From assembly GCF_011516735.1 (NCBI RefSeq), contig NZ_WOSX01000033.1, positions 1 through 37,413 of the forward strand: a stretch of DNA of 37,413 nt, read 5' to 3'. Below, in pieces: positions 14,997-23,744 of the stretch (its first letter is position 1; each line of letters begins with the position of its first letter). Both the position numbers and the translations under genes were made by a program. The stretch is from Acetobacter fallax. Lineage in GTDB: Bacteria > Pseudomonadota > Alphaproteobacteria > Acetobacterales > Acetobacteraceae. The notes under the pieces are model-generated. The model was not told where the DNA came from, made no database searches, and worked only from the letters and a program-made list of their open reading frames with translations.

Positions 14997-16163
14997 ATGA
15001 CCCAGCGAGCGCGCATTGTCATCACGCCGGTTAACGGGTTCCGTCAGCTTTCGACATTTATCCGGCTTCCCCGGCGCGTTTACGCCGGGATGCCTGGATA
15101 TATGGCGCCGCTGGATATGGAGCAGCGCGCACTGCTTGATCCGAAACACTCCGCTTTTTTCCGGCATGGTGAGGCGCAGTATTTTCTGGCGACGCTGGAC
15201 GGGCGGCCGGTCGGGCGGATTTCGGCGCAGATTGACCATCTGACGCGCAATGTTTCTCCGGAGACGGGTCTCAGCCCGCAGACGGGTTTCTTTGGCGCGC
15301 TGGACACGGCGGACCCGGAGGTTGTGCCGATGTTGCTGGAGGCGGCGGCGGGCTGGCTGCGCGAGCGGGGCATGACGACGATGCTGGGACCGTGGACGCT
15401 CAACAGCAACGGCGAATATGGAATCATGATTGAGGGGCAGACCGCTCTGCCGATGGTGATGATGCCGTGGCATCCGACATGGCTGGACCAGGCGATCCGG
15501 TCGGCCGGTATGACGAAGACGATGGATGTTCTGTCCTATCACATGGCGATGGGACCGGATGCGGAGGCGGCGCATCTCGTTCCGCGGGCTCTGCAGGTTG
15601 GCGAGGGGCGGCTGGGCTCATTATCGGTGCGGCGTCTGGATTCGCGGAATATGTTGCGGGACGGGGAGATCCTCCGCAGTCTTTATAATGGCACCTGGCG
15701 CGATACCTGGGGGTTTTTACCGTATACGTCCGATGAGATGGCCGCGATGATTCACGAGATCCGGCCAATTCTGCGGGATGAGCATTTCGTTCTGGTCGAG
15801 CAGGATGGCGAGCCGGCGGGCGTCGCGCTTGTGGTGCCGAATGTGTTTGATGTCGCCGGCGATCTCGGCGGAGCTCCGTCGCCGTTTGGATGGGCGAAGC
15901 TGGGTGTGCGTCTTCTGCGGCATGAGTTCCGGTCGGCGCGGGTGATCCTGCTGGGTGTCAGCAAGGGGCTGTCCGGGACGGCGCTTGGCGCAATGTTGCC
16001 TGCGCTGCTGATTCGTGAACTCATGAATCGCGGGCATGAGCTTCCGTATGAGATGATCGAGCTGGGCTGGGTTCTGGAGACCAATCTGCCGATGCGTCGG
16101 CTGATCGAGCGAATCGTCCCGGCGCCCTGCAAGCGTCATCGTGTGTATTCGCGGGAGCTGTGA
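14997..16163 (+). CDS. GNAT-like N-acyltransferase (YghO-type family)
   Basis: This 388-residue protein has an N-terminal FIRLPRRVYAGMPGYMAPLD block, then QYFLATLDGRPVGRISAQID, which is the GNAT-type beta-strand pair. TGFFGALDT and GWLRERGMTTMLGPWTLNSN follow, then EYGIMIEG and a late EMIELGWVLETNLPMRRLIE. From memory this matches a widespread family often labelled 'N-acetyltransferase' or 'dATP pyrophosphohydrolase', related to E. coli YghO. The Caulobacter ceramide synthase bCerS is also described as GNAT-like, so lipid N-acylation is one possibility, but no serine palmitoyltransferase is in the window. ATG 14997 is chosen for its AGGGAGA ribosome site and because family similarity begins there. 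The neighbouring divergent SDR may share regulation. Confidence 0.75.
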   Translation: MTQRARIVITPVNGFRQLSTFIRLPRRVYAGMPGYMAPLDMEQRALLDPKHSAFFRHGEAQYFLATLDGRPVGRISAQIDHLTRNVSPETGLSPQTGFFGALDTADPEVVPMLLEAAAGWLRERGMTTMLGPWTLNSNGEYGIMIEGQTALPMVMMPWHPTWLDQAIRSAGMTKTMDVLSYHMAMGPDAEAAHLVPRALQVGEGRLGSLSVRRLDSRNMLRDGEILRSLYNGTWRDTWGFLPYTSDEMAAMIHEIRPILRDEHFVLVEQDGEPAGVALVVPNVFDVAGDLGGAPSPFGWAKLGVRLLRHEFRSARVILLGVSKGLSGTALGAMLPALLIRELMNRGHELPYEMIELGWVLETNLPMRRLIERIVPAPCKRHRVYSREL

Positions 16164-16306
16164 GGCGATTCTGACAGGTATCGGTCAGTTATGACTGCTT
16201 TTTGATGAGCACAGGGAGAATATCTCGGTGATCTTTTCTGCATGAGTCGTCACGCTTTGTCATTTGTAATTCTGTGAATGACAGCCGATGAACGGGTCCT
16301 GCCTTA

Positions 16307-16467
16307 GAGGTTGTTTCAAAAGCCCCTCTGTCGACGATCCGACGCTCGTTTTCTGCGCTCCGATGCTCACGGCCCGCACGGCCGCTCCGCCCGGGTGCTC
16401 AAAAATACACGCCGGTCGCGCCCTGAGAGGCGCTCTCGCTCAGCAGTGAGGCTTTTGAAACAGCCTT
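16307..16467. mobile_element. MITE-like element with terminal inverted repeats
   Basis: The left end AGGTTGTTTCAAAAGCC (16308-16324) and the right end GGCTTTTGAAACAGCCT (16450-16466) are inverted repeats with one mismatch in 17. The element is about 161 bases and has no transposase frame. Flanking TTA triplets at 16304-16306 and 16468-16470 fit a 3-bp TNA target duplication, as made by IS5/IS1031-type elements. It is therefore probably a non-autonomous derivative moved in trans by an IS5-family transposase. Its right end lies just before the FUSC gene. Confidence 0.7.
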
Positions 16468-16488
16468 TTATTGCGATGACCGTCAGGA

Positions 16489-18600
16489 TTGGAAAGTGGG
16501 GTGGGCGCGGTTGGAAAGACACCAGGCCAGTCACCATGGTCTGTGAGAAATTTTTTCTGGCTGCCTCGCGTTAAGAGCGGATTCTTTCCTCCTGGCTGGT
16601 TCATGTTCTGTGTGCGGACCTGGCTGGCCGTGGCGGTTGCTCTGGCCACCTCGTTCTGGTTGCAGATTACTTCTCCCGGATCCTCGGCTGTGACGGTGAT
16701 GATTCTGGCGCAACCGTTGCGCGGCCAGATGCTGTCCAAGGCTCTTTACCGTCTTGCGGGGACGATTGTCGGAGCATTTGTGGCTCTGGCGCTGACCGCG
16801 TGTTTCAGCCAGGACCGTGCGCTCCTGCTTGGCGGGGTCGCACTGTGGCTGTCTTTCTGCTGCATCATGGGGACGCTGGAGCGGGATTTCCGGGCTTATG
16901 CGGCGATGCTCGCGGGGTATACCGTCGCTCTGATCACCATTGGCTGCATTGATGCGCCGGAGACGGCTTACGACGTTACGGTCAATCGTGTTTCCGCCAT
17001 TGTGATCGGCATTGCCGCAACGGCTGCCGTGAATGATGTTTTCGGGTCTCCGACGGCGTGGGCGAAGCTGTGCTCAGGGCTTGATACGGTCACGAAGGTG
17101 GTTGGCAGGATTGCGCGCGATGCTGTTGCGGGGCGCTCTGTTCCGGACATGGTGGCGCTGGCCGGTATTGCCGGCGAGATCATGGCGCTGACGTCTCAGG
17201 TCTCTTTTGCCCGTACGGAGATGTCGGACGGTCGCCTGCGCATGATCGGTGCCCGGTCGGCGATGGTCGCCCTTCTGGAAATGATGAATTGCAGTCGTGC
17301 GATTGCGATGGCGCTTGAGCGGGGCACGATTTCGGAGGCGGTTGTTCAGCGCGTCCGGAGCGCGTTCGGAGACGGGAGTGAGGTGGGGTCGCCCCGTAAG
17401 GCTGTGGAGGATCTGGAGCAGCTGGCCCGGGAGACGCATCTTGATGCCGCGGGGGAAGAGACCCGGCTGAGCATTGAGGAGGCGTGGTTCGTGGAGCGCA
17501 CGATGGCGCTGCTGTCTTACTGGCGCTGGGCGAAAGACGGGGTGGACTGCGTTCACAACGGAGGGCGCGCCAGTACTCAGGCGCCGGAGTTCCGGATTGC
17601 CTCTCATCAGGATGTGACGATGGCGTTGCTGAACGGACTGCGGCTGCTGATCGGGTTTTCGATGGCGGCGGCGCTTTGCATCCTCAGCGGGATTCCGCAG
17701 AGTTATTCGGCGCTTTCCCAGACGGCGATTGTGCTCACTCTGGCGGCCACGACCTATAATGTGCGGGCGTTTGGTATGGGAGCGCTGATCGGGATGCCGC
17801 TTGCGGTTGTGACCGCTGCGATTCTGAATTTTGGTGTTCTGACGAAGGGATCGGACATGATCTTCTTCGCGCTGGCGGTGATGCCGGTAATTTTTGGCGG
17901 GTGCCTGTTACTGCTGAATCCGAAGACATCCGCGATCGGGTTTAATGCTGGCGTGTTTTTTTTCGTCATTCTGGGTGTCGCGGACAGGCAGAGCTTTGAC
18001 CCGGAAGCGTTTATCAATCGCAATGAGCAGTATCTGTTCGCGGCGGTGATCATCTTTATCGCGCTGACGCTGCTGCTGCCGCCTTCGGCGCGTTCACGCC
18101 GCTTTCGGGTGGCGATTTCCATCGGACATGATCTTCACCGTCAGTTTGAAGGGCATGGGGAGCAGGCGGGTTCGGCGCTGATCAGCCGGCATTATGACCG
18201 GCTGACGAAGGTGCTTCTGTGGAACACTTACCTTCCCGCGAGCCGTGCGCGGGATCGGGTTTTCAGACGGCTGGCCAGTCTTGATGATCTGAACTGCGCG
18301 CTGGCCCGCGCCCGGCGCCATCTTGAGCGGGCGGCGACCATTCCGCATGTCCGGACCGAGGCTGAGGCGGCGCTGCGCTCGACGATTATTTATAATGTGT
18401 CGTCCGCGATCACGCGGCTGACGATTCATGCGGAGCAGTTGCTGGCGCTGTCGGTCGATCTTCCTCATGGCGAGATGGCGACGGTTCTTGGTGCTGTGTC
18501 GGGCATGGAGGGCGCCATACGGCTTCTGGAGCGCAACCGGTCCGCCATTTCTCTCTATGACATTCTTCCGGTGCCGGAGATGCGCTGGAGAGCGATGTAA
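16489..18600 (+). CDS. FUSC-family (AaeB-like) inner-membrane efflux protein
   Basis: The protein (up to 703 residues) has two sets of transmembrane helices separated by soluble segments, as in AaeB-type aromatic-acid exporters. The first set spans roughly 40-190 (MFCVRTWLAVAVALATSFWL, LLGGVALWLSFCCIMG, and so on). The second spans about 385-535 (LLNGLRLLIGFSMAAALCIL, FALAVMPVIFGGCLLLLN). The N-terminal FWLQITSPGSSAVTVMIL segment is typical of the family. It probably exports toxic aromatic or related acids together with the DUF1656 and HlyD proteins that follow. The start is uncertain: TTG 16489 gives the longest form and GTG 16543 would give 685 residues; neither has a convincing ribosome site. 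The MITE ends 22 bases upstream and may have changed the native leader. The stop codon overlaps the next start by one base. Confidence 0.88.
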   Translation: MESGVGAVGKTPGQSPWSVRNFFWLPRVKSGFFPPGWFMFCVRTWLAVAVALATSFWLQITSPGSSAVTVMILAQPLRGQMLSKALYRLAGTIVGAFVALALTACFSQDRALLLGGVALWLSFCCIMGTLERDFRAYAAMLAGYTVALITIGCIDAPETAYDVTVNRVSAIVIGIAATAAVNDVFGSPTAWAKLCSGLDTVTKVVGRIARDAVAGRSVPDMVALAGIAGEIMALTSQVSFARTEMSDGRLRMIGARSAMVALLEMMNCSRAIAMALERGTISEAVVQRVRSAFGDGSEVGSPRKAVEDLEQLARETHLDAAGEETRLSIEEAWFVERTMALLSYWRWAKDGVDCVHNGGRASTQAPEFRIASHQDVTMALLNGLRLLIGFSMAAALCILSGIPQSYSALSQTAIVLTLAATTYNVRAFGMGALIGMPLAVVTAAILNFGVLTKGSDMIFFALAVMPVIFGGCLLLLNPKTSAIGFNAGVFFFVILGVADRQSFDPEAFINRNEQYLFAAVIIFIALTLLLPPSARSRRFRVAISIGHDLHRQFEGHGEQAGSALISRHYDRLTKVLLWNTYLPASRARDRVFRRLASLDDLNCALARARRHLERAATIPHVRTEAEAALRSTIIYNVSSAITRLTIHAEQLLALSVDLPHGEMATVLGAVSGMEGAIRLLERNRSAISLYDILPVPEMRWRAM

Positions 18601-18800
18601 TGCAGCTGAGATCGGTCATCGACATTGGCGGGCTGCTGGTCTCGTCCTTCATTGTGCATGTCGGGCTCGGGCTTTTCACGGTTGTAATCCTCAGACCGCT
18701 GATCACGAAGGCCCGGCTTGACCGCTTTATGTGGAACGTGCCGCTCGCGGAGTTCGGGCTGCTGATTATTTTTACCGGTATTTACACGATTTTGCTCTGA
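18600..18800 (+). CDS. DUF1656 (AaeX-like) small membrane protein
   Basis: The 66-residue protein has two hydrophobic helices, VIDIGGLLVSSFIVHVGLGL and, after a basic loop, AEFGLLIIFTGIYTILL. The ILRPLITKARLDRFMWNVPL segment between them is characteristic of DUF1656. Its ATG (18600-18602) overlaps the last base of the FUSC stop, showing translational coupling. AaeX-type proteins regularly accompany FUSC and HlyD partners; their own role is not established. 117 bases separate it from the HlyD gene. Confidence 0.92.
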   Translation: MQLRSVIDIGGLLVSSFIVHVGLGLFTVVILRPLITKARLDRFMWNVPLAEFGLLIIFTGIYTILL

Positions 18801-18917
18801 TGGTGAGCCGGACATGGAAAGGGCGTGACGACGTGAGGAAGAAACCGGAGGCCGGGCGGGTGCGGGGTGTTTTTGCCCGGTACGGGACAGAGGACAATGC
18901 GGTGAGAGGTGTGAAAC

Positions 18918-19874
18918 GTGTTTGAGCGGGCGCGCCGGTTTCTTCAGTTCACCACGACGGGCATTATTCTGATTATTGCCGCGATTACGGGTTTTGTTCT
19001 GTGGGACTACTACACCTCCGCTCCCTGGACGCGGAACGGGCAGGTGCGTGTGCAGGCAGCCAATATTGCGCCGCGCGTATCGGGGCAGATCATTGCTTTG
19101 CATGTGTATGACAACCAGATCGTGCATGCGGGCGACATTCTCTACGATATTGATCCGTTTGATTTCAAAGTTGCTGTGGCGGTGGCGACGGCGGTTGCGG
19201 ATCAGCGTCGTGCCGACATGGTTCTGAAAGCGGCGCAGCATGAGCGGCGGGACAGGCTGACGGAAGCGTCGGCGTCCCGTGAGGAGAAGCAGGTTTACGA
19301 GGCCACGGCGGAGGTGTCGCGGGCGGAATATGCTCAGGCTCTGGCACAGCTTTCTCAGGCGAAGATCAATCTTGACCGCACCCATGTTCGCAGCACGGTG
19401 ACAGGGCCGGTGAACAATCTGACGATGCGGGTGGGAGATTTCGCAACCTCGGGCAAGTCCAATATCACGGTGATCGATCATGCGTCCTACTGGGTGGATG
19501 GGTATTTTGAGGAAACCAAGATTGGTTCGATCAATCTCGGAGACCGGGTGCGGGTGGATCTGATGGGTTTCCGGGAGCCGCTTGAGGGGCACGTTGTCAG
19601 CATCACGCGCGGTATCGCGACATCCAACGCCAGTTCCGGTGTTCAGGGGCTTCCGGTTGTCGATCCGGTTTATACGTGGGTGCGTCTGGCGCAGCGCATT
19701 CCGGTCCGGGTGGAGATTGACCGGATTCCGGAGAGTGTGACGATTGCGGCGGGCATGACGGCGACGGTGACGGTGGTTGGCAGTAAGGGGCATCGGGCGC
19801 ATGACACGCTGCATGACGCGTTTGACCGTCTTCACGACACTGTTTTTAGCGTCGGGGCCGGCACGCGACGATGA
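18918..19874 (+). CDS. HlyD/AaeA-like membrane fusion protein
   Basis: This 318-residue periplasmic adaptor would bridge the FUSC exporter to an outer-membrane channel. One N-terminal transmembrane anchor is visible (TTTGIILIIAAITGFVLWDY). The biotinyl-lipoyl half-motifs follow: RNGQVRVQAANIAPRVSGQI and, later, HVRSTVTGPVNNLTMRVGDF. An alpha-helical hairpin lies between them (QRRADMVLKAAQHERRDRL to ALAQLSQAKINLD). The beta-barrel segment includes YWVDGYFEETKIGSINLGDR. The start is GTG 18918-18920 with GAGAGGT upstream. The gene completes an AaeB-AaeX-AaeA type set but no outer-membrane factor is attached. Confidence 0.92.
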   Translation: MFERARRFLQFTTTGIILIIAAITGFVLWDYYTSAPWTRNGQVRVQAANIAPRVSGQIIALHVYDNQIVHAGDILYDIDPFDFKVAVAVATAVADQRRADMVLKAAQHERRDRLTEASASREEKQVYEATAEVSRAEYAQALAQLSQAKINLDRTHVRSTVTGPVNNLTMRVGDFATSGKSNITVIDHASYWVDGYFEETKIGSINLGDRVRVDLMGFREPLEGHVVSITRGIATSNASSGVQGLPVVDPVYTWVRLAQRIPVRVEIDRIPESVTIAAGMTATVTVVGSKGHRAHDTLHDAFDRLHDTVFSVGAGTRR

Positions 19875-19917
19875 GCGGGGAGAACTCCGCGTTTCACCAG
19901 GGCAGGGAGAGCCGGCA

Positions 19918-21093
19918 ATGAGTCAGTTTTCATCGATTTCCGGACGGTGCGTCAGCGGAGGTCGCGTGTTGCGTGTGTGGCTGTGCGGGGCGGTGATGCT
20001 GGCGGTGGCGTCGGTGCCGGGTGTTGCGCTGGCGGCGGACAGCACGGATCATGGCTGGACTCCGACGGACAACGTCACGATTGTCGATCGTTTTCCCGAC
20101 GCGCAGCCTTCGGGGATCGCGCGTTTGCCTGACGGGCGGATCGTGCTGTCTTTGCCGACCAGTGCGCAGCGTCATCCGGGGCCGGTTCTGGCGGTCTGGA
20201 CAGCGGGGCATTTGTCGCCGTTTCCCGGCTCGGCTGCACAGAACAGACTGGTTTCGCCGCTTGGCATGACGGTGGACGGGAACGGGCAGCTCTGGCTGCT
20301 TGATGAGGGTGTTCAGGCTGGCAGCAAGGCGCGGCCGGAGCCGGCGCTGCTGCATATTGACCCGAAGACGAACAGCATCGTCCGGCGCTATGCGTTCGGG
20401 GCGCCGGCGCTGCGTGCGGACAGTCATGTCAACGATGTGCGTGTGGATCTGACGCATGGCAGTGCGGGAATTGCATTTATCAGTGACACCTCGCAGACGA
20501 CGCATCCTGCGCTGGTGGTGGTTGATCTGGCGAGTGGTCATGCGCGGCGGATTCTGGCTGAGACGGTGTCTGTCAGTCCGGTTCCGGGTTTTGTCATGGA
20601 GGCGGACGGGCATCTGGGGCGGTATGACGCGGAGCATCCGCAGGTGGCACAGGGCGGCGTTGACGGTGTGGCGCTGAGTGCGGATTCGTCCCGGCTTTAC
20701 TGGTCGCCGCTGTCGTCTCGCCGGCTTTACAGCGCGCCCACTGCTGTTCTGGCCGATCCGGCGGCGTCAGAGGTGGCCATTGAGGCGGCTGTGAAGGATG
20801 AGGGCGAGGTTGGCATCATGGATGGCATGGCCACGGCTCCGGATGGCAGTCTGTATCTGACGGATATTGAGCGTCATGCGGTCGTGAGGCGGGCTTCGGA
20901 CGGGGCGTTGTCGATTGTCGCGCAGGATTCGCGTCTGATTGCGCCGGACAGTATAGCGTTTGACGGGGACTCGTTGCTGCTGACGGTTGGTCAGTGGTCG
21001 CGGCTGCCGGTTTTTCATGACGGGCGGGATATGCAGGAGCGGCCTTACGTTCTGGTGCGGATTGCGCCGCTTGTGCCGGCGCGGGGGAACTGA
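19918..21093 (+). CDS. Secreted Yellow/major royal jelly-like beta-propeller protein
   Basis: This 391-residue protein has an N-terminal signal peptide (RVWLCGAVMLAVASVPGVALA). The rest looks like a six-bladed propeller of the MRJP/Yellow family (PF03022 type). Repeated segments are SGIARLPDGRIVLSLPT, LVSPLGMTVDGNGQLWLLDE, DSHVNDVRVD, IAFISDTSQTTHPALVVVDL, GGVDGVALSADSSRLYWSPL and PDGSLYLTDIERHAVVR. Bacterial members are often called L-dopachrome tautomerase-related or SMP-30-like, but their substrates are unknown. ATG 19918 is preceded by GCAGGGAGA. It follows the HlyD gene by 43 bases on the same strand, so it is probably in the efflux operon and may act on a related aromatic compound in the periplasm. 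The role is inferred from context only. Confidence 0.82.
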   Translation: MSQFSSISGRCVSGGRVLRVWLCGAVMLAVASVPGVALAADSTDHGWTPTDNVTIVDRFPDAQPSGIARLPDGRIVLSLPTSAQRHPGPVLAVWTAGHLSPFPGSAAQNRLVSPLGMTVDGNGQLWLLDEGVQAGSKARPEPALLHIDPKTNSIVRRYAFGAPALRADSHVNDVRVDLTHGSAGIAFISDTSQTTHPALVVVDLASGHARRILAETVSVSPVPGFVMEADGHLGRYDAEHPQVAQGGVDGVALSADSSRLYWSPLSSRRLYSAPTAVLADPAASEVAIEAAVKDEGEVGIMDGMATAPDGSLYLTDIERHAVVRRASDGALSIVAQDSRLIAPDSIAFDGDSLLLTVGQWSRLPVFHDGRDMQERPYVLVRIAPLVPARGN

Positions 21094-21300
21094 CGGAGAC
21101 CGGGCTCTGCCCGGGTCCGGCAGGGACCGCAGACCCCTGCACTCCGATTGATTAATAATAAAATGGTTTCCAAAGGTCTGAGACCTTTGGTGGGTTCCAG
21201 GGCAAAGCCCTGAGAAAGCGCCAACACGTAACGCGACCAGAGCCTTTGCAAACCTTTTGTTTTTAACAGAGCGGGGCAAAGGAGTCTGCGACCCTGGAGC
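21093..21300. repeat. Interspersed repeat, modules A (minus) and B (plus)
   Basis: Module A (21093-21204) reads CCGGGCTCTGCCCGGGTCCG, then GGCAGGGACCGCAGACCCCT, then CCAAAGGTCTGAGACCTTTG and GGGTTCCAGGGCAAAGCCCT. This is the reverse complement of the copy at 2400. Module B (about 21209-21300) reads CCAACACGTAACGCGACCAG then AGCCTTTGCAAACC. Module A begins with a CCGGGC/GCCCGG hairpin just after the MRJP-like stop, which may help to end transcription. Confidence 0.75.
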
Positions 21301-21434
21301 TGCCCCCCGTTTCACCTGATTACCCTCCGGAGCTTTGCACCATGAGTTGCCGGAACTGTCCGGCCTGGATAGGCTTTATAGGTATGTCTGAGTGCTGACA
21401 GCGACAGATCGGGAGCGATAACGGGTTGCGGCGG

Positions 21435-21827
21435 ATGGGTGGTGTCGGAACGGGAAAGAGGCTTGCGACCCTGCTGATGCACGTGGTGGTGCTTCTGGCC
21501 GTGATGATGGCACCTGGTGCGTCGGCCCGGCTTCCGGGGACTGCGGGGCATAGGGCTTCGCCGGTGATGGCCATGTCGTGCGGCGCGGTCGGTCATGGGC
21601 CAGTGGTGATGGCGCATCATGCCGGCAGGGCGGATGGTGAGCATGATCGTGGTGGCGATGACTGCTGCATGCAAAGCGCCTGTTCCGCGACGTTGCCTGC
21701 CGGGCCGCTTGCAGTGCGTGTCGCTGAGCGGCGGGCGACGGGGGTTACTTACTCCGGTCATCCGCGCGTATTGCTCGCTGATTTTGCAGCAGCACCGGAT
21801 CTTCCTCCACCACGACAGATGGCCTGA
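21435..21827 (+). CDS. Small secreted Cys/His/Met-rich protein, probable copper-linked
   Basis: The 130-residue protein begins with a signal peptide (TLLMHVVVLLAVMMAPGASA). The mature part is rich in possible metal ligands: MAMSCGAVGHGPVVMAHHAG, then HDRGGDDCCMQSACSA. It ends DLPPPRQMA just before copA, with 84 bases between. Small proteins of this type with a CCxxxxC cluster often precede copA/copB in Acetobacteraceae, to my recollection. A role as a periplasmic copper-binding or sensing protein is inferred from composition and position. ATG 21435 is chosen; a TTG nine bases upstream is also open. No strong ribosome site is visible. It is not recognised as a named family member. Confidence 0.65.
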   Translation: MGGVGTGKRLATLLMHVVVLLAVMMAPGASARLPGTAGHRASPVMAMSCGAVGHGPVVMAHHAGRADGEHDRGGDDCCMQSACSATLPAGPLAVRVAERRATGVTYSGHPRVLLADFAAAPDLPPPRQMA

Positions 21828-21911
21828 CATCGCCTTTCGGTGATGTGAACCTGGATCGGCCGCGGTCTCAGACCTGTGGCTTTTGTTCCGACCAGTATCG
21901 GGCTGTCTGTC

Positions 21912-23744
21912 ATGATCAATTTCTCTCTTCGGGAGCGGCTGGCGCTGTCACGTCGTCGCTTCATTACGGGTGCCGCCGGGCTTTGTGGCGCGGGTGTGGT
22001 GCTGCCTCGCGGTCCGGCGCGGGCTTTGTCTGCCCCACACACCGATATTCCTCTGACATCGTCAGCGAGATTTTCTCTGGCTGTGGAGCGGGTGCCTGTT
22101 GTTGCGGGCGGCAGGCGCATGACGGGCACGGGGATCAACGGATCGCTTCCGGCGCCGACCCTGCGCTGGCGCGAGGGGGACACGGTTGAGATAGCGGTGA
22201 CCAACCGGCTTGATGAAACCACGTCGCTGCACTGGCATGGCATCAGGCTGCCTGCTGATATGGATGGTGTTCCGGGGCTGAGTTTTGCCGGGATCAGGTC
22301 GGGCGCGACGTTCACGTACCGGTTTCCGGTCAGGCAGAGCGGCACATACTGGTATCACAGTCATTCCGGGATGCAGGAGCAGACCGGGCTTTATGGCGCG
22401 CTGGTGATCGATCCCGCAGGGGGGACGGAGCGGGCTGTGGACCGGGACTATGTTCTGGTTCTGTCGGACTGGACCGACGCTGATCCGGAGCAGATCGTCT
22501 CCAGTCTGAAGTTTCAGAGCGACTATTACAATTTCCGGCAACGCACGGTCGGGACCTTTGTGCGGGATGCGGTGCGGGACGGGCCGGGTCTGGCGGTGCG
22601 GGATCGTCTCCGCTGGGGGGCCATGAACATGGCGCCGACGGACATCTCGGATGTGTCTGGCGTTATCTACACTTATCTGATGAACGGGCAGCCGCCTGAA
22701 ACGGGCTGGACGGGACTGTTCCGGCCGGGCGAGCGTGTGCGGCTGCGGGTGATCAATGCGGCCTCGATGACGTTGTTTGACGTCCGGATTCCGGGGCTGA
22801 CGATGCATGTTGTCGGCGCGGACGGGCAGGATGTCGAGCCGGTTCCGGTCGATGAGTTCCGGATCGGGCCGGCTGAGACGTACGATGTGATTGTGCAGCC
22901 GGAGGGAGAGGGTCCGTGGACGATTTTTGTCCAGTCTGAGGATCGCACCGGCTATGCGCGCGGGACGCTGGCGACGCGGCCAGGTCAGCTCGGGCCGGTG
23001 CCGCCGATGGACCCCCGCCCTCTTCGCACCATGGTCGACATGGGTATGGGTGGGATGGACAGGGGGCCGGCGGGACATGACCGGATGGAGTCCGGGGCCG
23101 CGATGCAGGGTGATATGGCTGGCATGGACATGGCTGGCGACGGGATGCGTCATGCTGCGAGGAGGGGTGCGCCTGAGGCGATGCGGATGCCGGGGATGGC
23201 GGCTCATCCGGCTCCGGTAACGCAGTCCGGAGCCGGCGAGCGGCTGAAGGAAGGGGTTGAGGTCCAGAGTATAGCCATGATGCCACGGAATCGGCTGACG
23301 GAACCCGGCGCGGGGCTTGAGGGGAACGGGCGTCGCTGTCTGACTTATGCTGATCTGCGGGCGACACGGGCCGGGGAGGATGCGCGCCCGCCTTCACGCG
23401 AGATCACGCTGCATCTGACCGGGAATATGGAGCGGTTCATCTGGGGGTTTGACGGGAAGAAGTTTTCCGAAGCTGAGCCTGTTCGCCTGGTGTTGGGGGA
23501 GCGGGTCAGGTTCATTCTGATCAATGACACGATGATGGAGCATCCGATCCATCTACACGGGTTCTGGAGTGAACTTGAGAACGGGCAGGGTGCGTTCCGG
23601 CCTTACAAGCACACCATTACGGTGAAGCCGGGGGAACGGCTGAGCTCTCTGGTGACGGTCGATACGCCGGGTTTGTGGGCGTATCACTGTCATCTCCTCT
23701 ACCACATGGAAGTGGGCATGTTCCGCACTGTGGTGGTGTCATGA
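21912..23744 (+). CDS. copA: Copper-resistance multicopper oxidase CopA
   Basis: This 610-residue periplasmic multicopper oxidase oxidises Cu(I) and binds copper, giving copper tolerance. A twin-arginine signal is present (SRRRFITGAAG, 13-23), so it is exported folded. Copper ligands lie in HWHG (107-110), WYHSHSG (147-153), HPIHLHGF and YHCHLLYHMEVGM near the C-terminus, forming the type 1 and type 2/3 sites. A Met/His-rich stretch at about 370-430 (MVDMGMGGMDRGP, MQGDMAGMDMAGDGM) resembles the extra copper-binding repeats of Pseudomonas CopA. ATG 21912 is taken as start; an in-frame GTG at 21876 would add 12 residues ahead of the Tat signal. The stop overlaps the copB start (ATGA), showing coupling. 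Confidence 0.95.
   Translation: MINFSLRERLALSRRRFITGAAGLCGAGVVLPRGPARALSAPHTDIPLTSSARFSLAVERVPVVAGGRRMTGTGINGSLPAPTLRWREGDTVEIAVTNRLDETTSLHWHGIRLPADMDGVPGLSFAGIRSGATFTYRFPVRQSGTYWYHSHSGMQEQTGLYGALVIDPAGGTERAVDRDYVLVLSDWTDADPEQIVSSLKFQSDYYNFRQRTVGTFVRDAVRDGPGLAVRDRLRWGAMNMAPTDISDVSGVIYTYLMNGQPPETGWTGLFRPGERVRLRVINAASMTLFDVRIPGLTMHVVGADGQDVEPVPVDEFRIGPAETYDVIVQPEGEGPWTIFVQSEDRTGYARGTLATRPGQLGPVPPMDPRPLRTMVDMGMGGMDRGPAGHDRMESGAAMQGDMAGMDMAGDGMRHAARRGAPEAMRMPGMAAHPAPVTQSGAGERLKEGVEVQSIAMMPRNRLTEPGAGLEGNGRRCLTYADLRATRAGEDARPPSREITLHLTGNMERFIWGFDGKKFSEAEPVRLVLGERVRFILINDTMMEHPIHLHGFWSELENGQGAFRPYKHTITVKPGERLSSLVTVDTPGLWAYHCHLLYHMEVGMFRTVVVS

Noticed and set aside
18555..19835. 426-codon minus-strand open frame
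   Set aside because: Antisense to the DUF1656 and HlyD genes, Arg/His/Asn-rich, no motif.
21093..21130. Intrinsic terminator after the MRJP-like gene
   Set aside because: The CCGGGC/GCCCGG hairpin is part of the interspersed repeat and is not followed by a T-run, so it was not called as a terminator.
2400..21300. CRISPR array
   Set aside because: The repeats are dispersed, of varying length and orientation, without regular spacers, and no cas genes are present.
22062..23207. 381-codon minus-strand open frame
   Set aside because: Antisense to copA with Arg/His/Pro-rich composition; copA has complete copper ligands.
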